Assembly: GCF_003352045.1 (NCBI RefSeq)
Contig: NZ_CP025815.1
Span: forward strand, 1,116,001-1,180,000
Origin: Sulfitobacter sp. JL08
GTDB taxonomy: Bacteria; Pseudomonadota; Alphaproteobacteria; Rhodobacterales; Rhodobacteraceae
Length of the DNA: 64,000 bases
Direction: 5' to 3'
This document shows positions 37,605 through 47,223 of the stretch, one piece after another. How positions within the stretch are numbered: position 1 is the first letter of the stretch; each line of letters begins with the position of its first letter. The notes under the pieces were generated by a model. The model did not search any database. It saw only the letters and a list, made by a program, of their open reading frames with translations, and had not been told where the DNA came from. Made by a program: the position numbers and the translations under genes.

Positions 37605-40600
37605 GTGAAAGACGTTCAAAGCTGGCTCGCTGAACTTGGCTTACAAAAATACACTTTGGCTTTTGTTGAAGCCGAGATTGAGCTCGCTGACCTTGCCTAT
37701 CTTTCTGAAGATGACTTGAAAGAAATGGGGTTACCAATTGGGCCTCGACGTCGCGTCAACGAGGCGATCAGAAAATTCACCGACAAAACCGAAGCAGATA
37801 CCCCGGCATTGCAAAACCAATCAATAGGAGACGCGGTTTCTGACACGTCTTCCAACCTCACATCCAACCCGAGCGCCGACGCGGAACGCCGCCATCTAAC
37901 GGTGATGTTCGTTGATCTTGTCGGCTCGACCGAGATGGCGACGCGCATTGACGCTGAGGACATGCGTACCGTCATCACTGGGTATCAGAACACGGTGGCC
38001 GGTGTTGTTGGCCGCTATGAAGGTTTCGTGGCCAAGTTCATGGGCGACGGCGTGATGTGTTACTTTGGCTGGCCGCGCGCGGGTGAAGATGATGCGGAAC
38101 GTGCCGTGCGCGCGGGTCTGGCGATTATCGACAGTATTAGGACAATAAATGCTCCCGATGGCACAGCCCTTGCAACCCGGATCGGGGTCGCCACGGGTGT
38201 TGTCATCGTTGGAGACCTGATCGGCAGCGGTGCGACTCAGGAAGCTGCTGTGGTTGGAGAGACCCCCAACCTGGCCGCGCGGCTGCAAGGCGTTGCAGGG
38301 CCGAACCAGCTTGTTCTGCCCAGCGAAACACGCCGTCTGCTGGGCAGCACGTACAAGCTGGCGTCACTCGGCGCACAAGATTTGAAGGGCGTGGGTGCGC
38401 CGGTCGAAGCCTTCGTCGTTGACGGCGAGGCAGTGCAAGAAAGCCGCTTTGCCGCACGCCAGTCTGGCACTCTGACCCCCATCGTCGGACGCGACCGCGA
38501 GATCGAACTGATGCTGGAGCGTTGGGCTTTGGCCCGCTCGGGACAGGGCCAGATGGTGATCGTCAGCGGCGAGGCCGGTATTGGCAAGTCTCGTATCACA
38601 AGAGCGGTCATCGACGAGGTTGCAAAGGATGATCACATCCGCATCACTTATCAATGCTCGCCCTATCACGCGGATTCCGCGTTCTATCCAGTCATTCAGC
38701 AATTGTCGTTTGCCGCCGGGTTCGCACCATCAGACGGGCCGGATGCCCGGCTGGACAAGTTGGAGGCGCTGCTTGGAAAGGACCCCGACACGCTGAAGCT
38801 GATCACGCCGATGATGGGTCTGGACGGAACGGCTCGGTACGGTGCGCTTGATCTGACACCAGCCCAGCAACGGGCGCATACCATGAAGATACTGGCCAAG
38901 CTGCTGGTTGAGCAAAGCCAGGACAAGCCGGTGCTGTTGGTCTACGAAGACTTGCACTGGATTGACCCAACTTCGTTGGAGTTGCTGGACCTGCTTCTGG
39001 ATACTGTTGCGGATCAAAACATCATGATCCTTGCCACGGCGCGTCCCAGCTTTGAGTATGGCTTTGGCGGGCATCCCATCGTGACGAAGTTCGCGCTGAA
39101 CCGGCTGGGCAAGGATCAGATCGGAGACATCGTCGCCAAGTTGACTGGCGGCAAGGCGCTGCCAGACGAGATCATGGCAATTATCGCGGAGCGCACGGAT
39201 GGCGTGCCACTGTTTGTTGAGGAACTGACCAAGACCATCCTTGAATCCGGCGCGCTGAAAGAAGACGGCGTCCGGCTGGTTCTGAATGGACCGCTGAGCA
39301 CCATCGCCATCCCCACCACGCTGCATGACAGCTTGATGGCGCGACTGGACCGGTTGCAACCAATCAAGGAAGTGGCGCAGACGGCCGCCTGTATCGGGCG
39401 GGAGTTCAGCCATGGTTTACTGGCGGAGATATCCCTTTTGCCCAAAGCTGAACTGACTGCCGCACTGGACGGCCTGATCGCAGCCGAACTGATCTACCGC
39501 AGGGGCCTGCCTCCCGAAGCAACCTATCTCTTCAAACACGCATTGGTGCGCGACGCGGCCTATGAGAGCCAGCTGAAAGAGAAACGCCGCGCCATCCATG
39601 CGCGTATCCTGACGGCGTTGGAGACAGACCCCGAAATAGCACCTGAAGTCCTTGCCGTACACGCCGAGGCGGCCGGACTTACTGACCGCGCAATAGACCT
39701 GTGGGAAGCCGCCAGTAAAGCGGCCACCGCACGACCAGCGTTTGACGAGGCGATCTCGCATTTGGCGCAAGCCATCGAGCTTATTGAACCAAAGGTGGAC
39801 GCAGGGGATGGTTCAGCAACTGAACGAGCCCTTTCTTTGCAAATTCAGCTTGGTATGACTTTGCTCGTTCGTCGTGGATACGGTGCCAGTGACACTATTG
39901 ACGCCTTCGAAAATGCTCTCACACTAGCCGACATAGTCGGTGAAACCCCTATGCGTTATTCGGTTCTCTACGGATTGTGGATCGGCAAGGCGATCAGGGG
40001 AGAGTTTTCAGAAGCTTGGCAGCGAGCAGAAGCTCTCGTCGAGACCACGGCCGGTTCGTCAGAGATTGTGCCCTTGGTTGTGGCCAACCGGGTCGCCGCC
40101 GCCACGCGAATGTTCATGGGTGACCTGGCTGGGGCAGAAAAGTACCTCAACGTTGCATTTAAGAATTACGACCCCGTCGAACACGGCGGTTTGGCCAACC
40201 GCTTTGGGCAGGATGTTGGCGTTTCACTTTACACATTTGCGGCAACTCGTAGCTTGCTTCTAGGTAAAACCCGCCAAGGCTGGAAGTATTCAGACGAAGC
40301 CGATCGGATAGCCAGATCGACCGGGCACATTCAAACCATTTGTTACATGCTGGTTATCCGGGCGATGTTCGCCTTAGATGCAGAAGACTATGCCGTGGTT
40401 GAGCGTTGTGTGACCGAGGTCATACCGATCTCTCACGAGCACAATCTGCCGGTGTGGTATGAATTTGCAGTCGCTATTCGTGAAATTCTGGCGGCGAAAA
40501 GCGGAGACAGGGCTTGCGTGCAAAAGTATCTGAAAGCAGATGCTGCGATTGCCGCTTTGGACACGAAAATGTTCATTCCTCAGGTTCGCATCGGGATGGC

Positions 40601-40976
40601 ACGAAGCGCGTTGGCGTTGGGACTTCGCCTTGAGGCCGCCAAACTGGCTGCTTTAGCGCAGGAAATGATGGACCAGACTGGCGAGACCTATTCCCTTTCG
40701 GACTTGAAGCGGGTGCAGGCGCGTATCGCCATGGCCGATGGTGACAGCGAAGTGGCTGAAAGCTTCTTGGGCAAGGCTCTCGACGTCGCCCGTCAACAGG
40801 GTGCAAAGCTATATGAACTGCGTGCGGCCATCGATCTGGCGCGCCTTATGCAGGAACAGGATCGACGGGACGAAGCCATTGCAATTCTCGAACCTATTCA
40901 CCAAAGCATCGCTGATGGCGACTGCCCCGAAGATCAGAAGATGGCTCGAGAACTGCTCGCTGAGTTGACGGCGTAA
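37605..40976 (+). CDS. SAM-domain class III nucleotidyl cyclase with AAA ATPase and TPR
   Basis: About 1123 residues. The N-terminal SAM domain (about 1-60; SWLAELGLQKYTLAF) is followed by a class III adenylate/guanylate cyclase domain (VMFVDLVGSTEMATRID and FMGDGVMCYFGWPRAGED, with both metal-binding Asp). Next comes an AAA/STAND-type ATPase (Walker A VSGEAGIGKSRITR, Walker B LLVYEDLHWID), then a helical TPR-rich C-terminus. The start could be TTG 37575 or GTG 37605; I use the GTG because GGGGAAG lies just before it and the SAM domain starts there. It probably makes cAMP in response to a protein signal, but the partner is unknown. Confidence 0.85.
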   Translation: MKDVQSWLAELGLQKYTLAFVEAEIELADLAYLSEDDLKEMGLPIGPRRRVNEAIRKFTDKTEADTPALQNQSIGDAVSDTSSNLTSNPSADAERRHLTVMFVDLVGSTEMATRIDAEDMRTVITGYQNTVAGVVGRYEGFVAKFMGDGVMCYFGWPRAGEDDAERAVRAGLAIIDSIRTINAPDGTALATRIGVATGVVIVGDLIGSGATQEAAVVGETPNLAARLQGVAGPNQLVLPSETRRLLGSTYKLASLGAQDLKGVGAPVEAFVVDGEAVQESRFAARQSGTLTPIVGRDREIELMLERWALARSGQGQMVIVSGEAGIGKSRITRAVIDEVAKDDHIRITYQCSPYHADSAFYPVIQQLSFAAGFAPSDGPDARLDKLEALLGKDPDTLKLITPMMGLDGTARYGALDLTPAQQRAHTMKILAKLLVEQSQDKPVLLVYEDLHWIDPTSLELLDLLLDTVADQNIMILATARPSFEYGFGGHPIVTKFALNRLGKDQIGDIVAKLTGGKALPDEIMAIIAERTDGVPLFVEELTKTILESGALKEDGVRLVLNGPLSTIAIPTTLHDSLMARLDRLQPIKEVAQTAACIGREFSHGLLAEISLLPKAELTAALDGLIAAELIYRRGLPPEATYLFKHALVRDAAYESQLKEKRRAIHARILTALETDPEIAPEVLAVHAEAAGLTDRAIDLWEAASKAATARPAFDEAISHLAQAIELIEPKVDAGDGSATERALSLQIQLGMTLLVRRGYGASDTIDAFENALTLADIVGETPMRYSVLYGLWIGKAIRGEFSEAWQRAEALVETTAGSSEIVPLVVANRVAAATRMFMGDLAGAEKYLNVAFKNYDPVEHGGLANRFGQDVGVSLYTFAATRSLLLGKTRQGWKYSDEADRIARSTGHIQTICYMLVIRAMFALDAEDYAVVERCVTEVIPISHEHNLPVWYEFAVAIREILAAKSGDRACVQKYLKADAAIAALDTKMFIPQVRIGMARSALALGLRLEAAKLAALAQEMMDQTGETYSLSDLKRVQARIAMADGDSEVAESFLGKALDVARQQGAKLYELRAAIDLARLMQEQDRRDEAIAILEPIHQSIADGDCPEDQKMARELLAELTA

Positions 40977-41170
40977 TTTTGCTGCCAACGGATTACATTC
41001 GCGCCTCGTTTCTGCGGATGCGGCCAACAACGGGACTAGCCGAAAGTCCGCATTGCCGATTTTGAGTTATTCATATTTTCTTAAATCAATGCGCCGGTTT
41101 ACACCCTCACCATCAATAAAAGCGCTTTAGAAAGCCAAGATTATGCAGGTGCAGCGAATTCACACTTTGT

Positions 41171-41326
41171 CCCGCAACTGAGACATTCGTTGTGACTGCA
41201 GCGAACGTCCGCTGCCGGTGAAAGCAGTCGTTCAAAAGCAAAAATTCGAATTTGCAGCCATGAAGGACTGCTTTGCGCTGCACAGCAGACAGTTACCAAA
41301 TTTCGGTGAATGACTGCATCGAGCCC
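41171..41326 (+). repeat. Dispersed intergenic repeat, long copy 5
   Basis: Includes CCCGCAACTGAGACATTC, TGCAGCGAACGTCCGCTGCC, GGTGAAAGCAGTCGTTCA, TTCGAATTTGCAGCC and CTGCACAGCAGAC, then GAATGACTGCATCGAGCCC, as in short copy 1. It is the fullest copy in the window and abuts the truncated cusA frame. Confidence 0.7.
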
Positions 41327-43067
41327 CGATGTATGTACCGGCTGCTGTTCGCAAGTGTTCAATTGCATGTCTTACTTCGTGCGCGGGCGCATTCTGCCTG
41401 AACGAAAGAACCCGCTGAACCGGATCGTGATCTGGATCTACCGCCCGTTTCTGGACGCCGCCGTAGCATGGCCATGGGCCACGACGCTACTGGCCGGGGC
41501 GCTGGTCGCCTCTATGATGTGGCCGCTTCAGCGGATCGGAACCGAATTCATGCCCGAGTTGAACGAGGGCGATTTTCTCTATATGCCATCGCTCTATCCC
41601 GGTGTGTCTATCGGCAAGGCGCGCGAGGTCTTGCAACAGACCGACCGCCTGATCGCGACTGTGCCTGAGGTCTTGACCGTACATGGCAAACTGGGCCGCG
41701 CGGACACAGCCACCGATCCAGCTCCGCTCACGATGATCGAAACGACCATTCAATTGAAGCCCGAGGCCGAGTGGCGTCCCGGCATGACAATGGAAATGAT
41801 CCGCAACGAGCTGGACCGCGTGGTGCAGATCCCGGGTGTGACCAACGTCTGGATTCAACCGATCAAGAACCGCATCGACATGTTGGCCACAGGCATCAAG
41901 ACGCCGGTCGGCGTCAAGATATCCGGAGCAGACCTTAGCGTGATCGAACAGATCGGGATCGAGGTGGAGCGCGTGGTGGCGGACATTAAAGGCACCGCCT
42001 CTGCCTATGCCGAGCGCCCCATCGGAGGGCGGTTTATCGAGATCAACGTCGATCGCGATGCCGCTGCACGATACATGATGTCGGTGCGCGATATTCAGGA
42101 TGTTGTGCAGACGGCGATTGGCGGCATGCAGGTGTCGGAATCCGTAGAGGGGCTGGAGCGTTTCCCGATCAACCTGCGCTACCCGCAGGAATGGCGCAAC
42201 AGCCCCGAAAGGCTGCGCGATCTGCCGGTTGTGACGCCCTCGGGTGCACATATCCCGCTGGGGTCTCTTGCCGAGATCAAGGTCGTCGATGGGCCCGGCA
42301 TGATCCGATCCGAAAATGCCCGCCGCACCGGTTTTGTCTTCATCGACATCACTGGGCGCGATCTTGGGGGATACGTGCAAGAGGCGCGTCAAGTTGTGGC
42401 TGATCAAGTCTCCTTGCCGCCGGGGTATTCGATCACCTGGTCAGGGCAATACGAATACATCGAGCGTATGCAGGAACGGCTCAAGCTCGTGGCTCCGGCG
42501 ACCTTGCTGATTATCACTTTGATGCTGTTTATGGCCTTCAATCGGGTGATTGAGGTGGGAATCATTCTCGCGGCCTTGCCGGTCGCTCTGGCGGGCGGAG
42601 TCTGGTTCCTGTGGTATCTCAGCTTCGATATCTCGGTGGCGGTGCTTGTGGGCTTCATCGCTCTGGCGGGCGTGGCGGTCGAAACGGCCATCGTGATGCT
42701 GCTGTATCTCAATCTGGCATGGGAAAAACGAAAGAAAGAAGCCGCGACTGAGCGGCGTGAAATGACCCCACTGGATGTGGAAGAGGTGGTTTTCGAAGGC
42801 GCGCTCCTGCGCGTGCGCCCCAAAGTCATGACAGTCGCAACCATCTTCGCAGCACTCATTCCGATCATGTATGGTACCGGAACCGGGTCCGAGATCATGC
42901 AGCGGATCGCGGCTCCGATGATCGGTGGCATGGCGACCGCGACCCTTCTGACGCTCTTTGTCATTCCGTCGATCTTCGTGATCTGGAAAAGGCTGGCCCT
43001 GAAACGGGTCAACAGAGAATTGCTGCAACCAGTCCAAGAACCCGTAGCACCTGTACCGGCAGAATAG
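41310..43067 (+). pseudogene. CusA-type heavy-metal RND efflux pump, 5'-truncated
   Basis: 585 codons of an RND inner-membrane pump (CusA, copper/silver export), normally about 1040 residues. Homology begins near residue 20 of this frame (SYFVRGRILPERKNPLNR, about the middle of CusA) and runs through the second large periplasmic domain, the membrane motifs (LMLFMAFNRVIEVGIILAAL, VGFIALAGVAVETAIVMLLY) and the end IKVVDGP... to IWKRLALKRVN. The first about 460 residues, with N-terminal helices, are missing. The apparent start codon 41310 lies in repeat sequence (ATGACTGCATCGAGC). I treat it as non-functional. A CusF-like gene follows. Confidence 0.85.
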
Positions 43068-43102
43068 GACCTGCCAATCAACTCAACCTGAAAGGATGAC
43101 CC

Positions 43103-43447
43103 ATGAAAACTCTCTCTCTTGCCCTCTCTGTTCTTGTTCTGAGCGCGCCACTGGCGTTTGCGCAAATGAACCACTCGGACATGGACCATTCGAACATGCC
43201 GATGAGTGACGAAATGATGGAAGGTGCTGTGCATACCAAGGCGGTGGTGAATTCCATCAGCGAAGGCACTGCCAATGTCAGTCACGAACCCATTCCTGAA
43301 ATCGGCTGGCCTGCCATGACGATGGATCTGGCGATGATGCCCGGCGCGGAAATGATGGGCGATATCGCAGTCGGAGATTCCGTCACGTTGATGCTGATCA
43401 AGGGCGACGACGGCATGTATGCAATTGGCGCGATGATGCCTGAATAA
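43103..43447 (+). CDS. CusF-like periplasmic copper-binding protein
   Basis: 114 residues with a signal peptide (ALSVLVLSAPLAFA), a methionine/histidine-rich linker (MNHSDMDHSNMPMSDE) and a CusF/CopX-type domain with the Cu(I) motif GWPAMTMDL: Trp 69, Met 72 and Met 74. The invariant His of CusF is likely His 61 in VSHEPIPE. It would deliver copper to a CusABC pump, but the adjacent cusA is truncated. Ribosome binding site AAAGGATG before ATG 43103. Confidence 0.87.
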   Translation: MKTLSLALSVLVLSAPLAFAQMNHSDMDHSNMPMSDEMMEGAVHTKAVVNSISEGTANVSHEPIPEIGWPAMTMDLAMMPGAEMMGDIAVGDSVTLMLIKGDDGMYAIGAMMPE

Positions 43448-43511
43448 AGCGCGTCGGCTGGTCGGGAGACTCTGTCCCTGGTCAGCTTGCCCATTCAGCT
43501 TTTCAAGTTAG

Positions 43512-43668
43512 AGAGGATGCCACGTCTGCGTTCACGCAATGCTGATCGTTGCCCCGTCCGACCTCGTTCGCAGGTTATTGCTAAAAGAATACGGCCTCGA
43601 TCCTTCGCGTGTTCGTGTCGTCGGGCACGGGGTGGACCGCTCAGCCTTTTTGAGGGGTGAATGTCGGC
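43512..43668 (+). pseudogene. Family 4 glycosyltransferase remnant
   Basis: A short frame reads VAPSDLVRRLLLKEYGLDPS and RVRVVGHGVDRSAFLRG, the NAG-like hinge region of GT4 enzymes between the two Rossmann domains. Neither the N- nor the C-terminal domain is present, and a stop lies at 43509-43511. The remnant is 40-50 codons long. It shows that glycosyltransferase DNA once lay here; function is lost. Confidence 0.55.
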
Positions 43669-43713
43669 AGAGTGGGCAATCAAGATCTTGCGCCATTCTG
43701 CCACAAGATCGCG

Positions 43714-43974
43714 TCAGGCCCTAGTCGGACAACCGATCCGCCCTTTCAGGTATACAACCGCGAGCGCCAGATTTGCGATCTTCGGATAGTCGATCTCAGG
43801 TATATCGATATCGAGCCGTTGGTGAAGCGCTGTAACAAGGTTTAAGAAATCCATCGAGTCGAGTTCCAGATCATCTTGCAGGTGATCCTCTTCGCCAACC
43901 TCGTCCGGATCGATGTCCGGGGCGATTTGGGTAAGCTCTTCCAGAAAGGCTGTGCGGATGTCGGCTTCGGTCAT
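43714..43974 (-). CDS. Acyl carrier protein (phosphopantetheine-binding)
   Basis: 86 residues with the four-helix ACP fold and the attachment motif DLELDSMDFLN, Ser 40 as the 4'-phosphopantetheine site. It is acidic (EEDHLQDDLELD), as ACPs are. It is separate from the fatty-acid acpP locus. Its ATG overlaps the E2 stop by four bases (ATGA), so it is expressed with the dehydrogenase. A role as acceptor of the acyl group made by E1/E2 is inference. Confidence 0.85.
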   Translation of the reverse strand: MTEADIRTAFLEELTQIAPDIDPDEVGEEDHLQDDLELDSMDFLNLVTALHQRLDIDIPEIDYPKIANLALAVVYLKGRIGCPTRA

Positions 43975-45218
43975 AGGGCCTCCGGAGTCTGAAGTGCGGC
44001 GTCGAGCGCGGCCAGAAACTTGGCACCGCGACGTCCGTCGCTGACTCGGTGGTCGGCGGACAGCGTAACGGTAACGGTCATACGCGGGGTGATCTTGTCA
44101 CCAATGATCCATGGCCGGGCCACCGGTGCGCCAAAGCCGACGATAGCGACCTGCGGCGGGTAGATCACGCCCGCCATCGCATCGGCGCCGGTGTCGCCCA
44201 TCGCCGAAATGGTGATCGTAGCATCGGTCATTTCCGAAGAGCGCAACCGCCCGCTGCGGGCCCGTAAAACCAGGTCGCGCATCTGTGCCATCAGATTGTT
44301 AAGCGGCAGGGTTTCGGCATCGTGCAATGCAGGTGCCACAAGTCCGCCACCGCGCAGCGCCACCGCCACACCCGCATGAACGGCCCGCGCCGGATGAAAC
44401 CCCTCGCCATCAAAGTGGCCGTTGATCTGCGGAACCTGCGCGACCGCAAGGGCCGCGGCCTTGATGAACAGTGCGACCATCAACAGGCGTGTATCAGATG
44501 GGCGCGTCGCATTGGTCATGGCAAGCCAGTCAGTGGCGGCTTGCAGATCAATAGTCTGGGTTAGGTAGTAATGTGGGATCTCGCGTTTGGAGCGGGCCAT
44601 GGCATTGGCAATCGCAGTGCGCATTGCGGCCATATCGAGCCCCGGCTTGGCGCTGGTTTTTGCTGGCCCCTCCCTGATCGGGGTAGGTTCAACGGCTTCG
44701 ACATCCGCCAGAATAACCGCGCCGCCGGGGCCTGTTCCTAAAAGCGCCGCAAGGTCGATCCCACGCTCGGCGGCACGTACCCGCGCGGCGGGAGAGGCAG
44801 TTGGCGCTTCACCAGCCTGGGGTATAACGGGTGGCGATGAGGGCATAGGCAATGACGCAGGGACCACCGCTAAGGGGACTTCGGTAGATTTCTCAGGCTG
44901 GGTAGGCGATGATGCTGCCGCCTCCGGTTTGGCGGGCGCCTCGGGATCAACTGCGGGTCTGACTGCGGTTGCACCATCTTCGCAGGGCGCGCGGATCGTG
45001 GCCAATGCGGTGCCGACGGCAAGCGTGGCCCCGATCTCTGCGTCAAGCGTTTCGACAGTGCCCTCCTCAAAGCACTCGATTTCAATTGCACCCTTCTGGG
45101 TTTCGACGACCGCGACCACATCGCCGCGGGTAACGATGTCCCCCGGCTTGATCATCCACTCCACCAAAGTGCCCGCTTCCATGTCTGCACCCAACGAGGG
45201 CATGGCGAACACGGCCAT
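43971..45218 (-). CDS. Dihydrolipoamide acyltransferase (E2) component
   Basis: 415 residues. The N-terminal lipoyl domain (MAVFAMPSLGADMEAG) has the lipoyl Lys at position 42 in ETQKGAIE, not the common DKA. A Pro/Ala linker follows, then a peripheral-subunit-binding domain (SPAARVRAAERGIDLAALLG) and the catalytic domain ending in ADHRVSDGRRGAKFLAAL, with the His and Asp of the HxxxDG motif. It transfers an acyl group from lipoamide to a thiol. ATG 45218 is chosen; the longer frame to 45482 is E1 DNA read in another frame. It overlaps the ACP gene. Confidence 0.88.
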   Translation of the reverse strand: MAVFAMPSLGADMEAGTLVEWMIKPGDIVTRGDVVAVVETQKGAIEIECFEEGTVETLDAEIGATLAVGTALATIRAPCEDGATAVRPAVDPEAPAKPEAAASSPTQPEKSTEVPLAVVPASLPMPSSPPVIPQAGEAPTASPAARVRAAERGIDLAALLGTGPGGAVILADVEAVEPTPIREGPAKTSAKPGLDMAAMRTAIANAMARSKREIPHYYLTQTIDLQAATDWLAMTNATRPSDTRLLMVALFIKAAALAVAQVPQINGHFDGEGFHPARAVHAGVAVALRGGGLVAPALHDAETLPLNNLMAQMRDLVLRARSGRLRSSEMTDATITISAMGDTGADAMAGVIYPPQVAIVGFGAPVARPWIIGDKITPRMTVTVTLSADHRVSDGRRGAKFLAALDAALQTPEAL

Positions 45219-45222
45219 CGGA

Positions 45223-47223
45223 TCACCCCTTGACCATCGCCGCGCGCGCGGCGGCGACGATACCGGCAACCTGGGGAATCGCCGCCTGTTCCAGATGTGC
45301 GGCGTAGGGGATCGGCACTTCGGCCGAACAGACCCGCCCAACCGGTGCATCCAGCCGCCAGAAAGCCCCTTCGGTGATCTGCGCCGATACCTCGGCAGCC
45401 AGCGAACCGGTACGCCACCCCTCATCCACGACCACTGCGCGGCGCGTGCGCGCAACCGAGGCGAGGATGGTTTCAGTATCAAGCGGGCGCAAGGTGCGCA
45501 GGTCTATCACCTCGGCCTTGATCCCCTCTTTGGCCAGTTCCTCTGCCGCCTCCAGTGTCTTGAACAGAGATCCGCCATAGGTGATCAGCGACACATCCTT
45601 GCCTGGCCTTCGGATCGCGGCCTTATCGATGTCGACAGAGCCCGCGTTTGCGGCGATCTGCCCGGACATGTTGTACAGCATGACATTTTCAAAGATCAGA
45701 ACCGGGTCAGGATCTTCAAGCGCTGTCAGCAACATGCCCCGCGCATCCTCCAGCGTCGCGGGCGCCAGAACCTTAAGTCCCGGGATATGCGCGTACCAGC
45801 CTTCCAGCGAATGCGAATGCTGCGCGGCCAGTTGCTTGCCGGCACCGGTCGCCATGCGGATCACCAGTGGGCAGCCGAACTGTCCACCCGACATGTGCCG
45901 GATCGTGGCGGCCGTGTTCAGGATCTGATCCAGCGCCAGCATAGAGAAATTCACGGTCATCAGTTCGACAATCGGCCGCATACCCGCTGCCGCAGCCCCA
46001 ATGCCCGCACCGGTAAAGCCAGATTCCGACAGCGGGGTGTCGCGGATACGGTCTTCTCCGAACTCCGCCATCAACCCCTTGGACACCGCATAACAGCCGC
46101 CATAGGCACCAACGTCCTCGCCCATAAGAAAAACGCGCTCATCCCCTGTCATCGCTCCACGGATCGCCTGTTTGACGGCCTCGCGATAGGTGGTCTCGAT
46201 CCTTTCACCCGCAGGTTCGGCTGCGACTTGCGGAGACGCGGGCTCAACGGACATTACATGTTTGGTCAGGGTCTCGACCGGCTCCCACACACCGGCTTCT
46301 GCAAAGGCCACCGCCTCGGCGATCTCAGCGTCGATCTCGGTGGTCATCTTGGCGATATCGGCCTCGTGGATCAGGCCGTTTTCCAGCAACCAGCCCTGAA
46401 ACCGCACAATCGGGCCCTTTTCGCGCCACTCGGCGATTTCAGCTTTATCGCGATACAACTGCGCATCGAACATCGAATGTGGACGAAAGCGGTAAGTGCG
46501 CGCCTCCAGCAGATACGGGCGGCCGGTTTCCCGGATGTTCGCGACCACACGGCGCGCGGCGGCTTCGACGGCGACCACATCCATGCCATCGACCACTTCG
46601 CTTTCGATGCCATAGGCTGTGGCCTTTGCATGAATGTCGGTCTGCGATTCTGTGCGCGCCAAGGCGGACCCCATTGCATAGCCGTTGTTTTCGCAGATCC
46701 AAAGCACCGGCAGATCCCAAAGCTCGGCCAGGTTCAACGCCTCGTGGAACTCGCCCTCGGCCACAGCACCTTCGCCAAAGAAACAGGCCGTGACGTTCTT
46801 TTCGCCCCGCATCCGGTCCGCCAGGCCCAGACCCGCCGCAAGCGGCAGGCCACCGCCGACAATCGCGTTGCCCCCATAGAAATTGGTGCTCGCGTCGAAC
46901 AGATGCATTGACCCGCCGCGCCCGCCCGAACATCCGTTAGCCTTGCCATACATCTCCGCCAAAATGGGGCCCATCGCTACGCCGCGCGCCAAGGCATGCC
47001 CGTGCTCGCGGTAGGTGGCGACGATGCGGTCATCTGGCTCAAGCACCGGGATCACGCCCATCGCCACCGCTTCTTCGCCATCGTACAGATGCAGAAAGCC
47101 GCGGATCTTTTCGCGCGTGTAAAGCTCGGCGCATTTGTCCTCGAACCGACGGATACGCATCATTCCGCGCAGCAGGTCCTGCACGTGAGCGCGGTTCAGG
47201 TGCGGTTTTGTCTGGGATGTCAT
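45223..47223 (-). CDS. Fused E1 alpha/beta subunits, 2-oxo acid dehydrogenase
   Basis: 666 residues, one polypeptide holding both E1 subunits. Residues about 10-320 are alpha: [27 protein letters not shown] and ENNGYAMG form the thiamine-diphosphate site. From about 345 it is beta: [56 protein letters not shown]. Such enzymes act on pyruvate, acetoin or branched 2-oxo acids; the specificity cannot be assigned. The gene overlaps acsA by 4 bases and ends 4 bases before E2. No E3 gene is present here. Confidence 0.9.
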   Translation of the reverse strand: MTSQTKPHLNRAHVQDLLRGMMRIRRFEDKCAELYTREKIRGFLHLYDGEEAVAMGVIPVLEPDDRIVATYREHGHALARGVAMGPILAEMYGKANGCSGGRGGSMHLFDASTNFYGGNAIVGGGLPLAAGLGLADRMRGEKNVTACFFGEGAVAEGEFHEALNLAELWDLPVLWICENNGYAMGSALARTESQTDIHAKATAYGIESEVVDGMDVVAVEAAARRVVANIRETGRPYLLEARTYRFRPHSMFDAQLYRDKAEIAEWREKGPIVRFQGWLLENGLIHEADIAKMTTEIDAEIAEAVAFAEAGVWEPVETLTKHVMSVEPASPQVAAEPAGERIETTYREAVKQAIRGAMTGDERVFLMGEDVGAYGGCYAVSKGLMAEFGEDRIRDTPLSESGFTGAGIGAAAAGMRPIVELMTVNFSMLALDQILNTAATIRHMSGGQFGCPLVIRMATGAGKQLAAQHSHSLEGWYAHIPGLKVLAPATLEDARGMLLTALEDPDPVLIFENVMLYNMSGQIAANAGSVDIDKAAIRRPGKDVSLITYGGSLFKTLEAAEELAKEGIKAEVIDLRTLRPLDTETILASVARTRRAVVVDEGWRTGSLAAEVSAQITEGAFWRLDAPVGRVCSAEVPIPYAAHLEQAAIPQVAGIVAAARAAMVKG

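Noticed and set aside
41310-41366. ATG at 41310 as the real start of an intact efflux pump
   Set aside because: These codons match dispersed repeat sequence, and the following protein lacks about 460 N-terminal residues of CusA.
45219-45482. Upstream extension of the E2 frame
   Set aside because: It lies inside the E1 coding region in another frame and is not lipoyl-domain sequence; E2 proteins start with the lipoyl domain, as from ATG 45218.
44587-46911. 774-codon plus-strand frame opposite E2 and E1
   Set aside because: The minus strand carries two complete, motif-rich enzymes here. The antisense frame is a by-product of high GC content.
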